Source: Aeromicrobium terrae (lineage in GTDB: Bacteria; Actinomycetota; Actinomycetes; Propionibacteriales; Nocardioidaceae). Taken from it: 64,000 bases of DNA. The DNA is taken from NCBI RefSeq assembly GCF_008039565.1, contig NZ_VDUX01000003.1, positions 124,001 through 188,000 of the forward strand. The letters are read 5' to 3'. Under the pieces are notes generated by a model that was not told the DNA's origin, did not search any database, and saw nothing but the letters and a program-made list of their open reading frames with translations. This document shows, in pieces, positions 16,513 through 24,744 of this stretch. The position numbers and the translations under genes are program-made. The number at the start of each line of letters is the position of its first letter. The first letter of the stretch is position 1.

Positions 16513-17192
16513 GCCGCCGCTCCCGCGGACGCGAGCTCGGTGGCGCGGTAGCGGCCGCTCGGCGGACGGACCTCGAGCAGGCGGAGGAACGCCGGCACGA
16601 CCGTCTCCGGCAGCGGCCGGTCGCTGATGTCCTCCCCCGGGAAGGCATCCTGGTGCATCTGGGTCTGCAGGTCGCCGGGGTCGACGGCCCACCAGCGGAT
16701 GTCGGGGTCCTCGGCGGCGAGGGTGAGCGTGAGGTGCTCCAGCGCCGCCTTCGACGCGGCGTACCCGCCCCACGTCTCGTAGTGCTCGGTCGCGGCGTCG
16801 GAGGTGATGTTGACGACGGCTGCCGTGGGCGTCAGCTGGGCGCGCAGGCGCTGGATCAGCTCGACGGGTGCCACGACGTTCGTCTCCCAGAGGCGGTGCA
16901 GGACGTCGGCCGACAGGTCCAGCACCGGCGGGAGCGGGCTCGCGCCGAGGGTGCTCGCGTTGTTGACGAGCAGGTCGAGGCTCCCGACGACATGGGCGAG
17001 GTGGTCGCGGTGGCCGGCGTCCATGACGTCGCCGACGACCGGCGTGACGCGCGGCCCGAGCTCGAGCGCCGTCGCCTCCAGCGGTTCGCGGTGCCGGGCC
17101 GTGATGACGACGTCCCAGCCGCGTCGGGACAGTCCTGAGGCGAGGGCTCGGCCGAGGCCGGCCGAGCCGCCGGTGATGAGTGCGCGGGGCAT
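16509..17192 (-). CDS. Short-chain dehydrogenase/reductase
   Basis: Classical SDR of 227 aa. The N-terminal NAD(P) motif is TGGSAGLGRALA (TGxxxGxG) and the helix-4 motif is LLVNNAS. The active site has Ser in NITSD and YAASK (YxxxK). The Arg after the first strand region (TARHREP) is compatible with NADP preference. The ATG at 17192 has AGGAG six bases upstream. It heads a two-gene operon with the QueA-like gene. The substrate is unknown. The palindrome 40-60 bases upstream matches SoxR-box spacing, so redox-stress induction is plausible. Confidence 0.88.
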   Translation of the reverse strand: MPRALITGGSAGLGRALASGLSRRGWDVVITARHREPLEATALELGPRVTPVVGDVMDAGHRDHLAHVVGSLDLLVNNASTLGASPLPPVLDLSADVLHRLWETNVVAPVELIQRLRAQLTPTAAVVNITSDAATEHYETWGGYAASKAALEHLTLTLAAEDPDIRWWAVDPGDLQTQMHQDAFPGEDISDRPLPETVVPAFLRLLEVRPPSGRYRATELASAGAAA

Positions 17193-17231
17193 GGTGCTCC
17201 TTCGTGGATGAGGTTCTGCACCCAGCGAACA

Positions 17232-17251
17232 ACCTCAACCTTTGTTGAGGT
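17232..17251 (-). promoter_or_regulatory. SoxR/MerR-like operator between divergent SDR and Nudix genes
   Basis: ACCTCAAC (17232-17239) and GTTGAGGT (17244-17251) form a perfect dyad around CTTT. The 18-bp core CCTCAACCTTTGTTGAGG has the length and outer bases of the SoxR box (CCTCAAG-4-CTTGAGG). On the minus strand TTGACC (17249-17254) and TTCGCT (17224-17229) flank it with 19 bp between them, the long spacer used by MerR-family activators. Confidence 0.6.
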
Positions 17252-17288
17252 CAAGGGCCGACGCGAAAGTCGTTCATCGGCTGGCAGG

Positions 17289-18161
17289 ATGGCGAGCGTG
17301 AGCGACCTCGCCGACGACGACCTCGTGCTGGAGCCGACGACCGGCTCCGACGAGTTCCTCGGCTGGGCGGTCACGGTCGCCGGCGAGCGCGTGGGCACGA
17401 TCGCGCTCCGCACGGAGGACAAGCAGACCGCGTCCGTCCGGTGGAACACCGGCAGCGGCGGCAGCGCGTTGGGCAACGCCAGCCGCGCCCTGCGCCTGGT
17501 GCTCGACCACGCGTTCGCCGAGCTTGGGTACAGCCGGGTGGAGGCGCGCGTCCCGGTCGACCGCGTCGACGACGTCCGTGCCGCGTCGATCGGCGGGATG
17601 CGCCGCGAAGGCATCGTCCGGAGTGCCGGCGACGACCCGGATCGCGCACTCCTCGCGCGCCTGGCCGACGATCCGCCGGCCACCAGTCGTCAGGGCTTCA
17701 TCGCCCTGCTCAACGCCGGGCTGCCCACCAAGCGCGTCATCTCCCAGGGGCTGCTCCGCGACGAGCAGGGCCGGGTCCTGCTGTGCCGGCTCACCTACAA
17801 GAGCGAGTGGGACCTCCCCGGGGGCGTGGTCGAGGTCGGCGAGGCGCCGGCGCGCGGACTGGAGCGCGAGATCCGCGAGGAGCTCGGTGTCGACGTCCAC
17901 GCCCGCTCGCTCCTCACGGTGAACTGGCTGCCCGCGTGGCGCGGCTGGGACGACGCCTGCGTCTTCCTCTTCGACCTCGGCACGGTGGACGCGTCGTTCA
18001 CCGACACGTTCCGGCTGCAGCCCACCGAGATCATGGGCACCGAGTGGTGCGACGTCGAGACCGTCCGCGCCAAGGCGACCGCCGCCGCCGTCGAGATGCT
18101 GGACGCCGTGGAGTCCGGCGACCTCCCGGTCTACCGCGAGGCTCCCCCGGGACCCGAATAG
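17289..18161 (+). CDS. GNAT-like domain fused to Nudix hydrolase
   Basis: A two-domain protein of 290 aa. Residues 1-125 resemble an N-acetyltransferase (GNAT) fold, with RALRLVLDHAFAELGYSRVE and MRREGIVRSA in the usual places of such proteins. Residues 140-290 are a Nudix hydrolase, with the box beginning GGVVEVGEAPARGLEREI and continuing REELGVD, which supplies the metal-binding glutamates. Nudix enzymes cleave nucleoside diphosphates linked to another moiety; the substrate here is unknown. ATG 17289 lacks a strong ribosome site; GTG 17298, after AGGA, would shorten it by three residues. It is divergent from the SDR operon. Confidence 0.85.
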   Translation: MASVSDLADDDLVLEPTTGSDEFLGWAVTVAGERVGTIALRTEDKQTASVRWNTGSGGSALGNASRALRLVLDHAFAELGYSRVEARVPVDRVDDVRAASIGGMRREGIVRSAGDDPDRALLARLADDPPATSRQGFIALLNAGLPTKRVISQGLLRDEQGRVLLCRLTYKSEWDLPGGVVEVGEAPARGLEREIREELGVDVHARSLLTVNWLPAWRGWDDACVFLFDLGTVDASFTDTFRLQPTEIMGTEWCDVETVRAKATAAAVEMLDAVESGDLPVYREAPPGPE

Positions 18162-18227
18162 ATCACGCTGACAGCCTCACCAGGCTTCGCAGCAGGCGGC
18201 TCCGCCGCAGAACGCTCAAGCCCGCCT

Positions 18228-18259
18228 GAACGCTCGCTCGCTGGCGTTCGCTCGGTTCA
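18228..18259. repeat. Palindromic intergenic repeat, terminator-like
   Basis: GAACGC (18228-18233) pairs with GCGTTC (18244-18249), with an alternative outer pairing CTGAAC/GTTCAG. It lies between convergent genes, touching the stop of the lipoprotein gene. Its core GCTCGCTGGCG[T]TCGC recurs at 30522-30537, so it belongs to a dispersed family. Confidence 0.55.
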
Positions 18260-19219
18260 GACGCCGTCAGCGCCGACGACGCCGCCGTACTGGCCGAGGG
18301 CGCGCGGCTTCTTGTCGCCGCCGGGCACGTAGAGCAGCACCTGGTGGTAGTAGCGCAGCTTGCCGGACGTGGAGATGCCGGATGCGAGGAACGCCTGCTG
18401 CGGCGAGCCCGCCGGCCACGTCACCGTGACGCCGTCGTCGACGTCGTAGGTGTCCTGGCGCAGCAGCGTCACGAAGACCAGGGCGCCGCCGTCGTCGGTG
18501 CGCAGCACGTGCCTGACGTCCTCGGCGGCCCAGGTCTGGGTGAACGTGACGCCCTTGAGCGACCCGTTCGTCTCCGCGGCCTTGCGCATCTGGCGGATGA
18601 AGTCGTCCTGCTCGATGCCGCCCGACGCCGCGGACGTCGGGTCGGCGAGCACCTCGGCGTATGCGTTCGCCGCGTCCTGCGGCGACATCGACATGCCGGC
18701 ACCGTCGTCGGGCTTCACGACGAGCGCGGCGCCGTGCGCTCCGTGCCGGATCTCCGGCAGCGTCGCCTCGGGGAGGGTCTGCGGTGCGTCGACCAGGAGC
18801 CACGGGTCGACAGCCGACTCCCGCTCGAAGATCTGCACGCGGTTGACCTTGGCGCTCGGGTCGTACGCCGTGGCGAGGAACCACAGCGGGTACTTGCTGA
18901 ACGCGGGCGTCTCGACGTGCGTGACGACGAGGCCGCGGGACAGGCCGCGCTGGGTGGTGGAGAGCCGCTGTGACACCTCGAAGGAGCCGCTGTCGATGGC
19001 GAGCACCGCGCCGGTCTCCACCGTGGAGAGCGGCTTCGGGTCGAGCAGGTCGATCGCCGCGTCGCGCACCTCGCGGTACCGGTCGAAGATCGCGTCGACC
19101 TCGCCGGCGTCCGCGGCCTTCTTCCGGAGCGTGAGGTCGTCGCGCTCGCCCGGCACGGCGCAGGCGGAGAGCAGCAGCGCGACGACGGCCAGCGACACGA
19201 CGAGCAGCCGGCGCCTCAT
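18257..19219 (-). CDS. Hypothetical lipoprotein
   Basis: A 320-aa exported lipoprotein; family not securely recognised (it resembles the actinobacterial DUF8094 group). The signal is MRRRLLVVSLAVVALLLSAC, with the lipobox Cys at residue 20. The mature part has no cysteine motif or catalytic signature that I can identify. It alternates beta-rich segments such as GLVVTHVETPAFSKYPLWFL and VNRVQIFERE with helical ones. It is the second gene of an operon, overlapping the upstream membrane-protein gene by ATGA, so the two probably act together at the outer face of the membrane. Confidence 0.75.
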   Translation of the reverse strand: MRRRLLVVSLAVVALLLSACAVPGERDDLTLRKKAADAGEVDAIFDRYREVRDAAIDLLDPKPLSTVETGAVLAIDSGSFEVSQRLSTTQRGLSRGLVVTHVETPAFSKYPLWFLATAYDPSAKVNRVQIFERESAVDPWLLVDAPQTLPEATLPEIRHGAHGAALVVKPDDGAGMSMSPQDAANAYAEVLADPTSAASGGIEQDDFIRQMRKAAETNGSLKGVTFTQTWAAEDVRHVLRTDDGGALVFVTLLRQDTYDVDDGVTVTWPAGSPQQAFLASGISTSGKLRYYHQVLLYVPGGDKKPRALGQYGGVVGADGV

Positions 19220-20193
19220 GACTGGTCCTCCTCGTCGTCGTCGGCGGGCTCGAAGTGCTCCAGCTCCTCCGGGGAGATCTCGTGCTCGACGCCGTCCTCG
19301 TCGACGTACACGTAGGTGACGGCCTCCTCGGGCACGGCGCCGGCGACGATGTCCGCCGCCGTCAGCACGCCGGTGGTGGCGATGGGGCGTTCGGGGGCGG
19401 GCTCGGGCTCGGGTTCTGGCTCGGGGTCGGCCTCGGCCTCGTCGTGCTGCTCCGCCGCCTCGAGGGCGGCGGCCTCCTCCTCGGAGATCTCGTGCTCGAC
19501 GCCGTCCTCGTCGACGTAGACGTAGACGATCTCCTCGACCTCGACGACCTCGCCGTCATCGACGGATTCGTCGCCGGTGTCCTCGGCGTCGTCCTCGTCC
19601 GCGTCGTAGGTGCGCATCAGGCGACCGCCCCAGATGCCGCCGGCGCCGACCAGGACCAGCGCGATGCCCTTGGCGAACCCGCCCTCGATGCCGTACGCGA
19701 ACGACACCTTGAGGCCGGTGAGGTTGGTGGCGCCGACGGCGACGATCGCGGCCGAGACGGTCTGGTCGGGCAGCCGGGTGCTCACCGACGCGCCGCCGAG
19801 GCCGGCGGAGTCGGCGATCCACCAGTCGAGGGCCGTGGGGGCGCCGGGCAGGCCCTCCTTGCCGGAGACCTCACGGGTCTTGACCTTCCAGGGCGTCGAG
19901 AACGACGTGACCTCGAGACGCTCGACGTCGCCGACGTAGTTCTGCACGTCCACGGAGTTGCCGATCCCGACGAAGACCGGCTTGTTGACCGGCAGCTCGG
20001 CGAGCACCTCGACCTGCAGGCCCTTCCAGGAGATGACCTTCGGGGCCGTCACCACGACCGTGCCGTCGGTGTCGACCTCGTGGGGGCCGGTCCTGAAGCG
20101 GCTGTCGGGCCCGAGGACCACGGCGAGGGCCAGTCCGAGGACACAGCAGAGCGCGCCCAGGACCGTCACGGCCCACCCGAGCTTCGTCCGCAT
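19216..20193 (-). CDS. Hypothetical membrane protein with acidic tail and duplicated YVYVDEDGVEHEIS motif
   Basis: A 325-aa membrane protein of no recognised family. One N-terminal span (WAVTVLGALCCVLGLALAVV) and a second near residue 180 (GIALVLVGAGGIWGGRL) enclose an extracytoplasmic domain of about 140 residues. The C-terminal 130 residues are very acidic, and hold a PEPEPEPEP stretch and two copies of YVYVDEDGVEHEIS about 70 residues apart. I prefer ATG 20193, seven bases after AGGGAG, over GTG 20199. It is coupled to the following lipoprotein gene by a 4-nt overlap. Confidence 0.75.
   Translation of the reverse strand: MRTKLGWAVTVLGALCCVLGLALAVVLGPDSRFRTGPHEVDTDGTVVVTAPKVISWKGLQVEVLAELPVNKPVFVGIGNSVDVQNYVGDVERLEVTSFSTPWKVKTREVSGKEGLPGAPTALDWWIADSAGLGGASVSTRLPDQTVSAAIVAVGATNLTGLKVSFAYGIEGGFAKGIALVLVGAGGIWGGRLMRTYDADEDDAEDTGDESVDDGEVVEVEEIVYVYVDEDGVEHEISEEEAAALEAAEQHDEAEADPEPEPEPEPAPERPIATTGVLTAADIVAGAVPEEAVTYVYVDEDGVEHEISPEELEHFEPADDDEEDQS
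19274..19518. repeat. Direct repeat of 35 bp inside the acidic-tail gene
   Basis: Positions 19274-19308 and 19484-19518 are identical over 35 bp and lie 210 bp apart. They encode the duplicated DEDGVEHEIS part of the protein. Such exact identity points to a recent duplication or to gene conversion. Confidence 0.85.
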
Positions 20194-20244
20194 CCTCACA
20201 CTCCCTGCGCGCCTGAACGACGCCCTGACCCTATCGGCAGGGGG

Positions 20245-21150
20245 TCAGAACAGCGCGGACGCCAAGGCGCGCCGCGCGGACGCGACACGGGGGTCGGCGA
20301 TGCCCACGACGGTGAACAGCTCGAGCAGCCGCTCGCGCACCGTCTCGCGCTCGTCTCCGTCGAGCCGGCGCACCAGCTCGATCAGCCGGTCGAACGCGTC
20401 CTGCACGTGGCCGCCGCTCACGTCGAGGTCCGCCACCAGCAGCTGGGCCGCGACGTCGTCGGGGTTCTCGGCCGCGGCCGCACGGGCGGCCGAGAGGTCG
20501 GCGTCGCGGGTGCGACCGAACAGCTTCACGCCGGCGAGCCGCTCCGCCACCTCGGTGTCGCCGGGCGTCTGGTTCAGCAGCGCCTCGTACTCGGCGACGG
20601 CCTTGTCGATGTCGCCGGCCGCGAACGCCTCGTCCGCCGCGGCGAACCGCGGGTCGTCGAGCTGCTCCTCGACGTCCGAGGGGCCGGGCTGCGGGGCACC
20701 GCTCGGCTCGGCGCGGCCGGTGAGCCCGTTCTGCTCGGCGACGGCGAGCAGCTGGTCGAAGTAGCGACGGACGTCGGCCTCGTCGGCCGTGCCCTGGAAC
20801 AGCGGCACCGGCTGGCCCTTCACCAGGCCCACCAGCAGCGGGACGCCCTGGGCGCCCAGTGCCTGGGCGATCGCCGGGTTGGCGTCGACGTCGACCTGCG
20901 CAAGCGTCAGCCGCCCGTCGTAGCTGTCGGTGACCGTGGCCAGCACCTCGTTGAACGCCGTGCTCTGAGGTGAACGCGGCGACCACAGGCTCAGCACCAC
21001 GACGTGCTGCATCGACGCCTCGAGAGCGGCCGACTGGAACGTCTGCTCGGTGACGTCGACGACGTACGTGCCGCCGGCCGCGGGCGTGGCGCTCGACGGA
21101 GCGTTGCCGAGCGACGAGAGGTCGACGGCTCCGGGACGCGAAAAGCTCAT
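20245..21150 (-). CDS. Thioredoxin-fold/TPR co-chaperone, YbbN/CnoX-like
   Basis: A 301-aa cytoplasmic protein with an N-terminal thioredoxin fold (residues about 30-135: VVVLSLWSPRSPQSTAFNEV, VDVDANPAIAQALGAQGVP) and C-terminal TPR-like helices (residues 160-300, FAAADEAFAAGDIDKAVAEY and following). The redox CxxC is replaced by SPRS, so it cannot act as a disulfide reductase. This matches the CnoX/YbbN group, which acts as a holdase for unfolded proteins. It lies alone on the minus strand, 24 bases from the PH-domain gene. Confidence 0.88.
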   Translation of the reverse strand: MSFSRPGAVDLSSLGNAPSSATPAAGGTYVVDVTEQTFQSAALEASMQHVVVLSLWSPRSPQSTAFNEVLATVTDSYDGRLTLAQVDVDANPAIAQALGAQGVPLLVGLVKGQPVPLFQGTADEADVRRYFDQLLAVAEQNGLTGRAEPSGAPQPGPSDVEEQLDDPRFAAADEAFAAGDIDKAVAEYEALLNQTPGDTEVAERLAGVKLFGRTRDADLSAARAAAAENPDDVAAQLLVADLDVSGGHVQDAFDRLIELVRRLDGDERETVRERLLELFTVVGIADPRVASARRALASALF

Positions 21151-21174
21151 GCCCGCCAGTGTATGGAGGCCGCG

Positions 21175-21723
21175 TCAACCGCCCATCATCTGGCGGTCGA
21201 TGGGTGAGCGGGTGCGCAGACCGGACCGCTGCACCACGCGCTGGATGGTGAGGTCGCGCTCGTCCGGGTCGCCGATGTACCGGATGTCGCGCAGGCCCTG
21301 CGACTGGGCCGCGGACTCGAACACGAAGTGTCCGTAGCCGAGGATCCGGCCCAGCAGGGGCTTGGCCACCGTGATGTCGAGGATGCGCGTGATGGGCATG
21401 GTGGCGACCCGCACCGAGAACACCCCGGACGCGCGGAACACCCGCATGTTGGTGACCACGAAGACGTCGCGCCGCTCGCGCAGCGTGAGGTAGATGGCGT
21501 GCAGGCCCGCCGCGACGCCGGCGAGCAGGAAGAACCAGCCGAGCTGGATGGGACCGACCACCGCGATCGTCCACAGCACCGCGGTGACGAGGAGCTCCAG
21601 CGCCGGGCGCAGGTACACGATCTTGTGGTGCCGGACGAGGTCGATGACCTCCTCGCCCTCCTCGACGAGCAGGTGGCGGTCGATCTCCTGGTCGGGAAGG
21701 CGGTCGAGCAGGGCGTCGAGCAC
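21175..21723 (-). CDS. PH domain-containing membrane protein
   Basis: A 182-aa protein with two adjacent membrane spans (residues about 44-80, LLVTAVLWTIAVVGPIQLGW and FFLLAGVAAGLHAIYLTL) followed by a bacterial PH (bPH2) domain: RRDVFVVTNMRVFRASGVFS, then VATMPITRILDITVAKPLLG and YGHFVFESAAQSQGLRDIRY. Such proteins sit at the inner face of the membrane; their ligand is unknown. The gene begins 8 bases after the stop of a 52-codon membrane-protein gene, which suggests a two-gene operon. Confidence 0.88.
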   Translation of the reverse strand: MLDALLDRLPDQEIDRHLLVEEGEEVIDLVRHHKIVYLRPALELLVTAVLWTIAVVGPIQLGWFFLLAGVAAGLHAIYLTLRERRDVFVVTNMRVFRASGVFSVRVATMPITRILDITVAKPLLGRILGYGHFVFESAAQSQGLRDIRYIGDPDERDLTIQRVVQRSGLRTRSPIDRQMMGG

Positions 21724-21731
21724 GGCTCCTG

Positions 21732-21890
21732 CTAGGCGACCAGCTCGTCGACGAACACGCCGACCTGACCGAACGCGTCCATGACGGCCCCGGCGGCACC
21801 ACTGACCGCGTCGGCAGCCGCATCGGGCGCCGTCAGCAGGTAGTAGACGGCGAATCCGATGACAAGAAGCCCCAAGACCTTCTTCAACAC
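21732..21890 (-). CDS. Small membrane protein (52 aa)
   Basis: A short gene starting at GTG 21890 (MLKKVLGLLVIGFAVYYLLT) and ending at TAG 21732. It encodes a Lys-containing N-terminus, one hydrophobic span, then an Ala-rich amphipathic stretch (APDAAADAVSGAAGAVMDAF). There is only a weak purine run (AAAAGAAG) ahead of the start; TTG 21887 is an alternative. It sits directly upstream of the PH-domain gene. No family recognised. Confidence 0.6.
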   Translation of the reverse strand: MLKKVLGLLVIGFAVYYLLTAPDAAADAVSGAAGAVMDAFGQVGVFVDELVA

Positions 21891-21953
21891 GCTTCTTTTG
21901 TAGCGGAGTTGCCTGCGGAGGGGGTCGAGGCGCGCCGAGGGTCCGAGGGCGCC

Positions 21954-22913
21954 CTAGAGGCTGTCGATCAGCGTGTCGGCGGCGGTGAAGGGGTCGGAGC
22001 GGCCGGACAGCACGTCGTCGGCCAACGTCTCGAGCCGGGCGTCGCCGCGGACGTCGCCCATCCGCCGCTGCAGCGCGTCGAGCGCCAGGGCCTCGATCTC
22101 GCGGCTCGCGCGGGCCAGTCGGCGCCGCCGCAGTTCTCCGGACGTCTCCAGGTGCTCCCGGTGCTGCTGGACGGCGGCGACCACGTCCTCGACGCCCTCG
22201 CCGCTCGACGCCACGGTCATCACGATCGGTGGCGTCCAGGCGGCCTCGCTCCGCTCCCCCATGGAGATCATCGTCCGGAGCTCGCGGCGCGTGGACTGGG
22301 CGCCGTCGCGGTCGGCCTTGTTGACGACGAACACGTCGCCGATCTCGAGGATCCCGGCCTTGGCCGCCTGGATCCCGTCGCCCATGCCGGGCGCCACGAG
22401 CACGAGCGTCGTGTCGGCGAGCCCGGCCACCTCGACCTCGGACTGGCCCACCCCTACCGTCTCCACGAGGATCACGTCGCAGCCGGCGGCGTCGAGCACC
22501 CGCAGCGCCTGGGGCGCCGCGCCGGCCAGCCCGCCGAGGTGGCCGCGGCTGGCCATCGAGCGGATGTAGACACCGCTGTCGGTGGTGTGGTCCTGCATCC
22601 GGATGCGGTCGCCCAGCAGCGCGCCGCCGGAGAACGGTGACGACGGGTCGACCGCGAGCACGCCGACGCGCTGGTCCTGGGCGCGAAGCGCCGTGACCAG
22701 GGCCGACGTCGACGTCGACTTGCCGACGCCGGGCGACCCGGTGATGCCCACGACGTGGGCGTGACCGGTGTGCGGCGCCAGCGCTGCGCTGACCTCGCGC
22801 AGCGCGGTGTCGTTCTTCCGGGAATCGTCCTCGACGAGAGAGATCAGACGTGCGACCGCTCGTGCCTCACCCTTGCGGGCACCGGCCACCAAGGAGTCGA
22901 CGTCTATGGCCAC
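21954..22913 (-). CDS. meaB: Methylmalonyl-CoA mutase-associated GTPase MeaB
   Basis: G3E-family GTPase of 319 aa that gates B12 loading and protects adenosylcobalamin-dependent acyl-CoA mutases. The P-loop is GSPGVGKST (near residue 58). Also visible are VLAVDPSSPFSGGALLGDRI, IRSMASRGHLGGL, VILVETVGVGQSEVEVA and the base-recognition motif NKAD. The gene starts 3 bases after the thiolase stop and is in one operon with it. Its mutase partner here is probably Ecm, encoded 8 kb away; a separate methylmalonyl-CoA mutase may exist outside the window. Confidence 0.95.
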   Translation of the reverse strand: MAIDVDSLVAGARKGEARAVARLISLVEDDSRKNDTALREVSAALAPHTGHAHVVGITGSPGVGKSTSTSALVTALRAQDQRVGVLAVDPSSPFSGGALLGDRIRMQDHTTDSGVYIRSMASRGHLGGLAGAAPQALRVLDAAGCDVILVETVGVGQSEVEVAGLADTTLVLVAPGMGDGIQAAKAGILEIGDVFVVNKADRDGAQSTRRELRTMISMGERSEAAWTPPIVMTVASSGEGVEDVVAAVQQHREHLETSGELRRRRLARASREIEALALDALQRRMGDVRGDARLETLADDVLSGRSDPFTAADTLIDSL

Positions 22914-22916
22914 CGA

Positions 22917-24107
22917 CTAGCTCTTCGGCACGCGCACGATCAGGGCGTCGCCCTGGCCGCCGCCACCGCACAGCGCGGCAGCGCCCACGCCGCCACCACG
23001 GCGCTTGAGCTCCAGCGCCAGGTGCAGCGCGAGGCGCGCACCGCTCATGCCGATCGGGTGACCGAGGGCGATGGCGCCGCCGTTGACGTTGACGATGTCG
23101 GCGTCGATGCCGAGGTCCTGCGTGGACGCGAGGCCGACGGCGGCGAACGCCTCGTTGATCTCGACGAGGTCGAGGTCGGACGGCGCGATGCCCTCCTTCT
23201 CGCACGCCTTGGCGATCGCGTTGGCCGGCTGCGACTGCAGCGAGCTGTCCGGGCCGGCGACCTGGCCGCTGGCGCCGATCTCGGCGAGCCACTCCAGGCC
23301 GAGCGACTCGGCCTTCTCCTTGCTCATCACGACGACCGCGCAGGCGCCGTCGGAGATCTGGCTGGCGGAGCCGGCCGTGATGGTGCCGTCCTTGGAGAAC
23401 GCCGGGCGCAGCTTGCCGAGCGACTCGACCGTGGTGTCGCCGCGGACGCCCTCGTCGGCGGAGACCACGACGGCGTCGCCGCGACGCTGCGGGATCTCGA
23501 CCGGGACGATCTCGTCGTCGAAGACGCCGTTCTTCTGCGCCTCGGCGGCGAGCTGGTGCGAGCGGGCGCTAAACGCGTCCTGCTCCTCGCGGCTGAACTT
23601 CTGCTTCTCGGCGTTGATCGACTCGGTGAGGCCGCCCATGGCCTGGTCGGTCAGCGCGTCCCAGAGACCGTCGGCCTGCATGTGGTCGACGAGCGTGGTG
23701 TCGCCGTACTTGGTGCCCTCGCGCGACCCGAGCAGCATGTGCGGGGCCTGCGTCATGGACTCCTGGCCGCCGGCGACGACGATCTCGTGCTCACCGGCGC
23801 GGATCAGCTGGTCGGCCAGCGCGATGGCGTTGATGCCGGACAGGCAGACCTTGTTGACGGTCAGCGCCGGGACGTTCAGCGGGATGCCGGCCTTGTTGGC
23901 GGCCTGGCGGGCGGGGATCTGGCCGGCGCCGGCCTGCAGCACCTGGCCCATGATCACGTAGTCGACCTGGTCGGCGCTGACGCCGGCCTTCTCGAGCGCG
24001 CCCTTGATGGCGTGCCCGCCGAGGTCGGAACCGGAGAGCGACTTCAGGCCGCCGAGCAGGCGGCCGATCGGGGTGCGTGCGCCGGCGACGATCACGGGCT
24101 GGGTCAT
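22917..24107 (-). CDS. Acetyl-CoA C-acetyltransferase (thiolase)
   Basis: Biosynthetic-type thiolase of 396 aa, condensing two acetyl-CoA to acetoacetyl-CoA or the reverse. Start ATG 24107 ([20 protein letters not shown]) has AAGGAG seven bases upstream. The nucleophilic Cys is in [16 protein letters not shown] (residue about 90). The C-terminal His and Cys are in [16 protein letters not shown] and [15 protein letters not shown]. It is followed 3 bases later by meaB. Next to epimerase and ccr it fits the entry step from acetyl-CoA into the ethylmalonyl-CoA route. Confidence 0.94.
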   Translation of the reverse strand: MTQPVIVAGARTPIGRLLGGLKSLSGSDLGGHAIKGALEKAGVSADQVDYVIMGQVLQAGAGQIPARQAANKAGIPLNVPALTVNKVCLSGINAIALADQLIRAGEHEIVVAGGQESMTQAPHMLLGSREGTKYGDTTLVDHMQADGLWDALTDQAMGGLTESINAEKQKFSREEQDAFSARSHQLAAEAQKNGVFDDEIVPVEIPQRRGDAVVVSADEGVRGDTTVESLGKLRPAFSKDGTITAGSASQISDGACAVVVMSKEKAESLGLEWLAEIGASGQVAGPDSSLQSQPANAIAKACEKEGIAPSDLDLVEINEAFAAVGLASTQDLGIDADIVNVNGGAIALGHPIGMSGARLALHLALELKRRGGGVGAAALCGGGGQGDALIVRVPKS

Positions 24108-24212
24108 GAGGGGACTCCTTCGAAGACAGTGCGGCAATGCTACTCACCAGCCGCCCGCGGCCCGGCACCCCCGCCCGGGGCTACTCATCGGTCACTGGGC
24201 GCGAGGCGGGGA

Positions 24213-24218
24213 TACTCT
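24213..24218 (+). promoter_or_regulatory. -10 box of a leaderless epimerase transcript
   Basis: TACTCT (TANNNT) ends seven bases before the ATG, so transcription would begin at or next to the start codon. No Shine-Dalgarno sequence is present. Confidence 0.5.
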
Positions 24219-24225
24219 GCCTCCC

Positions 24226-24660
24226 ATGATGACCCCTGTGCCCGACCACCTGCTCGTCGCCATCGACCACGTCGGCATCGCCGTGCCCGACCTGGACGAC
24301 GCGCTCGAGCTCTACGCCAGCACGTTCGGCCTGCACTCGGTGCACGAGGAGGTCAACGAGGAGCAGGGCGTCCGCGAGGCGATGCTGGCCGTCGGCGACT
24401 CCGACGCCCGCATCCAGCTGCTCGCGCCGCTGAACGAGGACTCCACGATCGCCAAGTTCATCGACCGCAACGGCCCGGGCATCCAGCAGCTCGCCTACCG
24501 CGTCACGGACATCGACGCGGTCTCGGAGACGCTGCGCGAGCGCGGCGTCCGCCTGCTCTACGACGCGCCCAAGCGCGGCACGTCCGACAGCCGGGTCAAC
24601 TTCGTGCACCCGAAGGACGCCGGCGGCGTCCTCGTCGAGCTCGTCCAGCCTGCCGACTGA
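24226..24660 (+). CDS. mce: Methylmalonyl-CoA/ethylmalonyl-CoA epimerase
   Basis: Glyoxalase-fold epimerase of 144 aa interconverting the R and S forms of methylmalonyl-CoA (and ethylmalonyl-CoA). Metal-binding residues typical of the family are seen: His in AIDHVGIAVPDL, Gln in ARIQLLAPL, the segment GIQQLAYRVTDIDA, and Glu in GGVLVELVQP. The gene is divergent from the thiolase-meaB operon. ATG 24226 has no ribosome site; TACTCT lies seven bases upstream, so the mRNA is probably leaderless. Not to be confused with the mammalian-cell-entry mce genes at 51-59 kb. Confidence 0.93.
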   Translation: MMTPVPDHLLVAIDHVGIAVPDLDDALELYASTFGLHSVHEEVNEEQGVREAMLAVGDSDARIQLLAPLNEDSTIAKFIDRNGPGIQQLAYRVTDIDAVSETLRERGVRLLYDAPKRGTSDSRVNFVHPKDAGGVLVELVQPAD

Positions 24661-24696
24661 GGCCGGGATCACAAGCCGTCCGAGTGGGCACTCATA

Positions 24697-24712
24697 GTGA
24701 CCCGCCGGTAGC
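24697..24712 (+). promoter_or_regulatory. Candidate shared promoter/operator motif upstream of ccr
   Basis: GTGACCCGCCGGTAGC, continuing to AT so that TAGCAT may be the -10. It matches 12 of 16 positions of the motif before ecm (GTGACTGGGCGGTAAC) and lies 33 bases ahead of the GTG start. Confidence 0.35.
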
Positions 24713-24744
24713 ATCGCCGCGATCCCACACCCCGGAGGACCCCC

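Noticed and set aside
24226-24660. Membership of the epimerase gene in the mammalian-cell-entry mce group
   Set aside because: Same abbreviation only. The product is a glyoxalase-fold epimerase, unrelated to the Mce lipid-transfer proteins at 51-59 kb.
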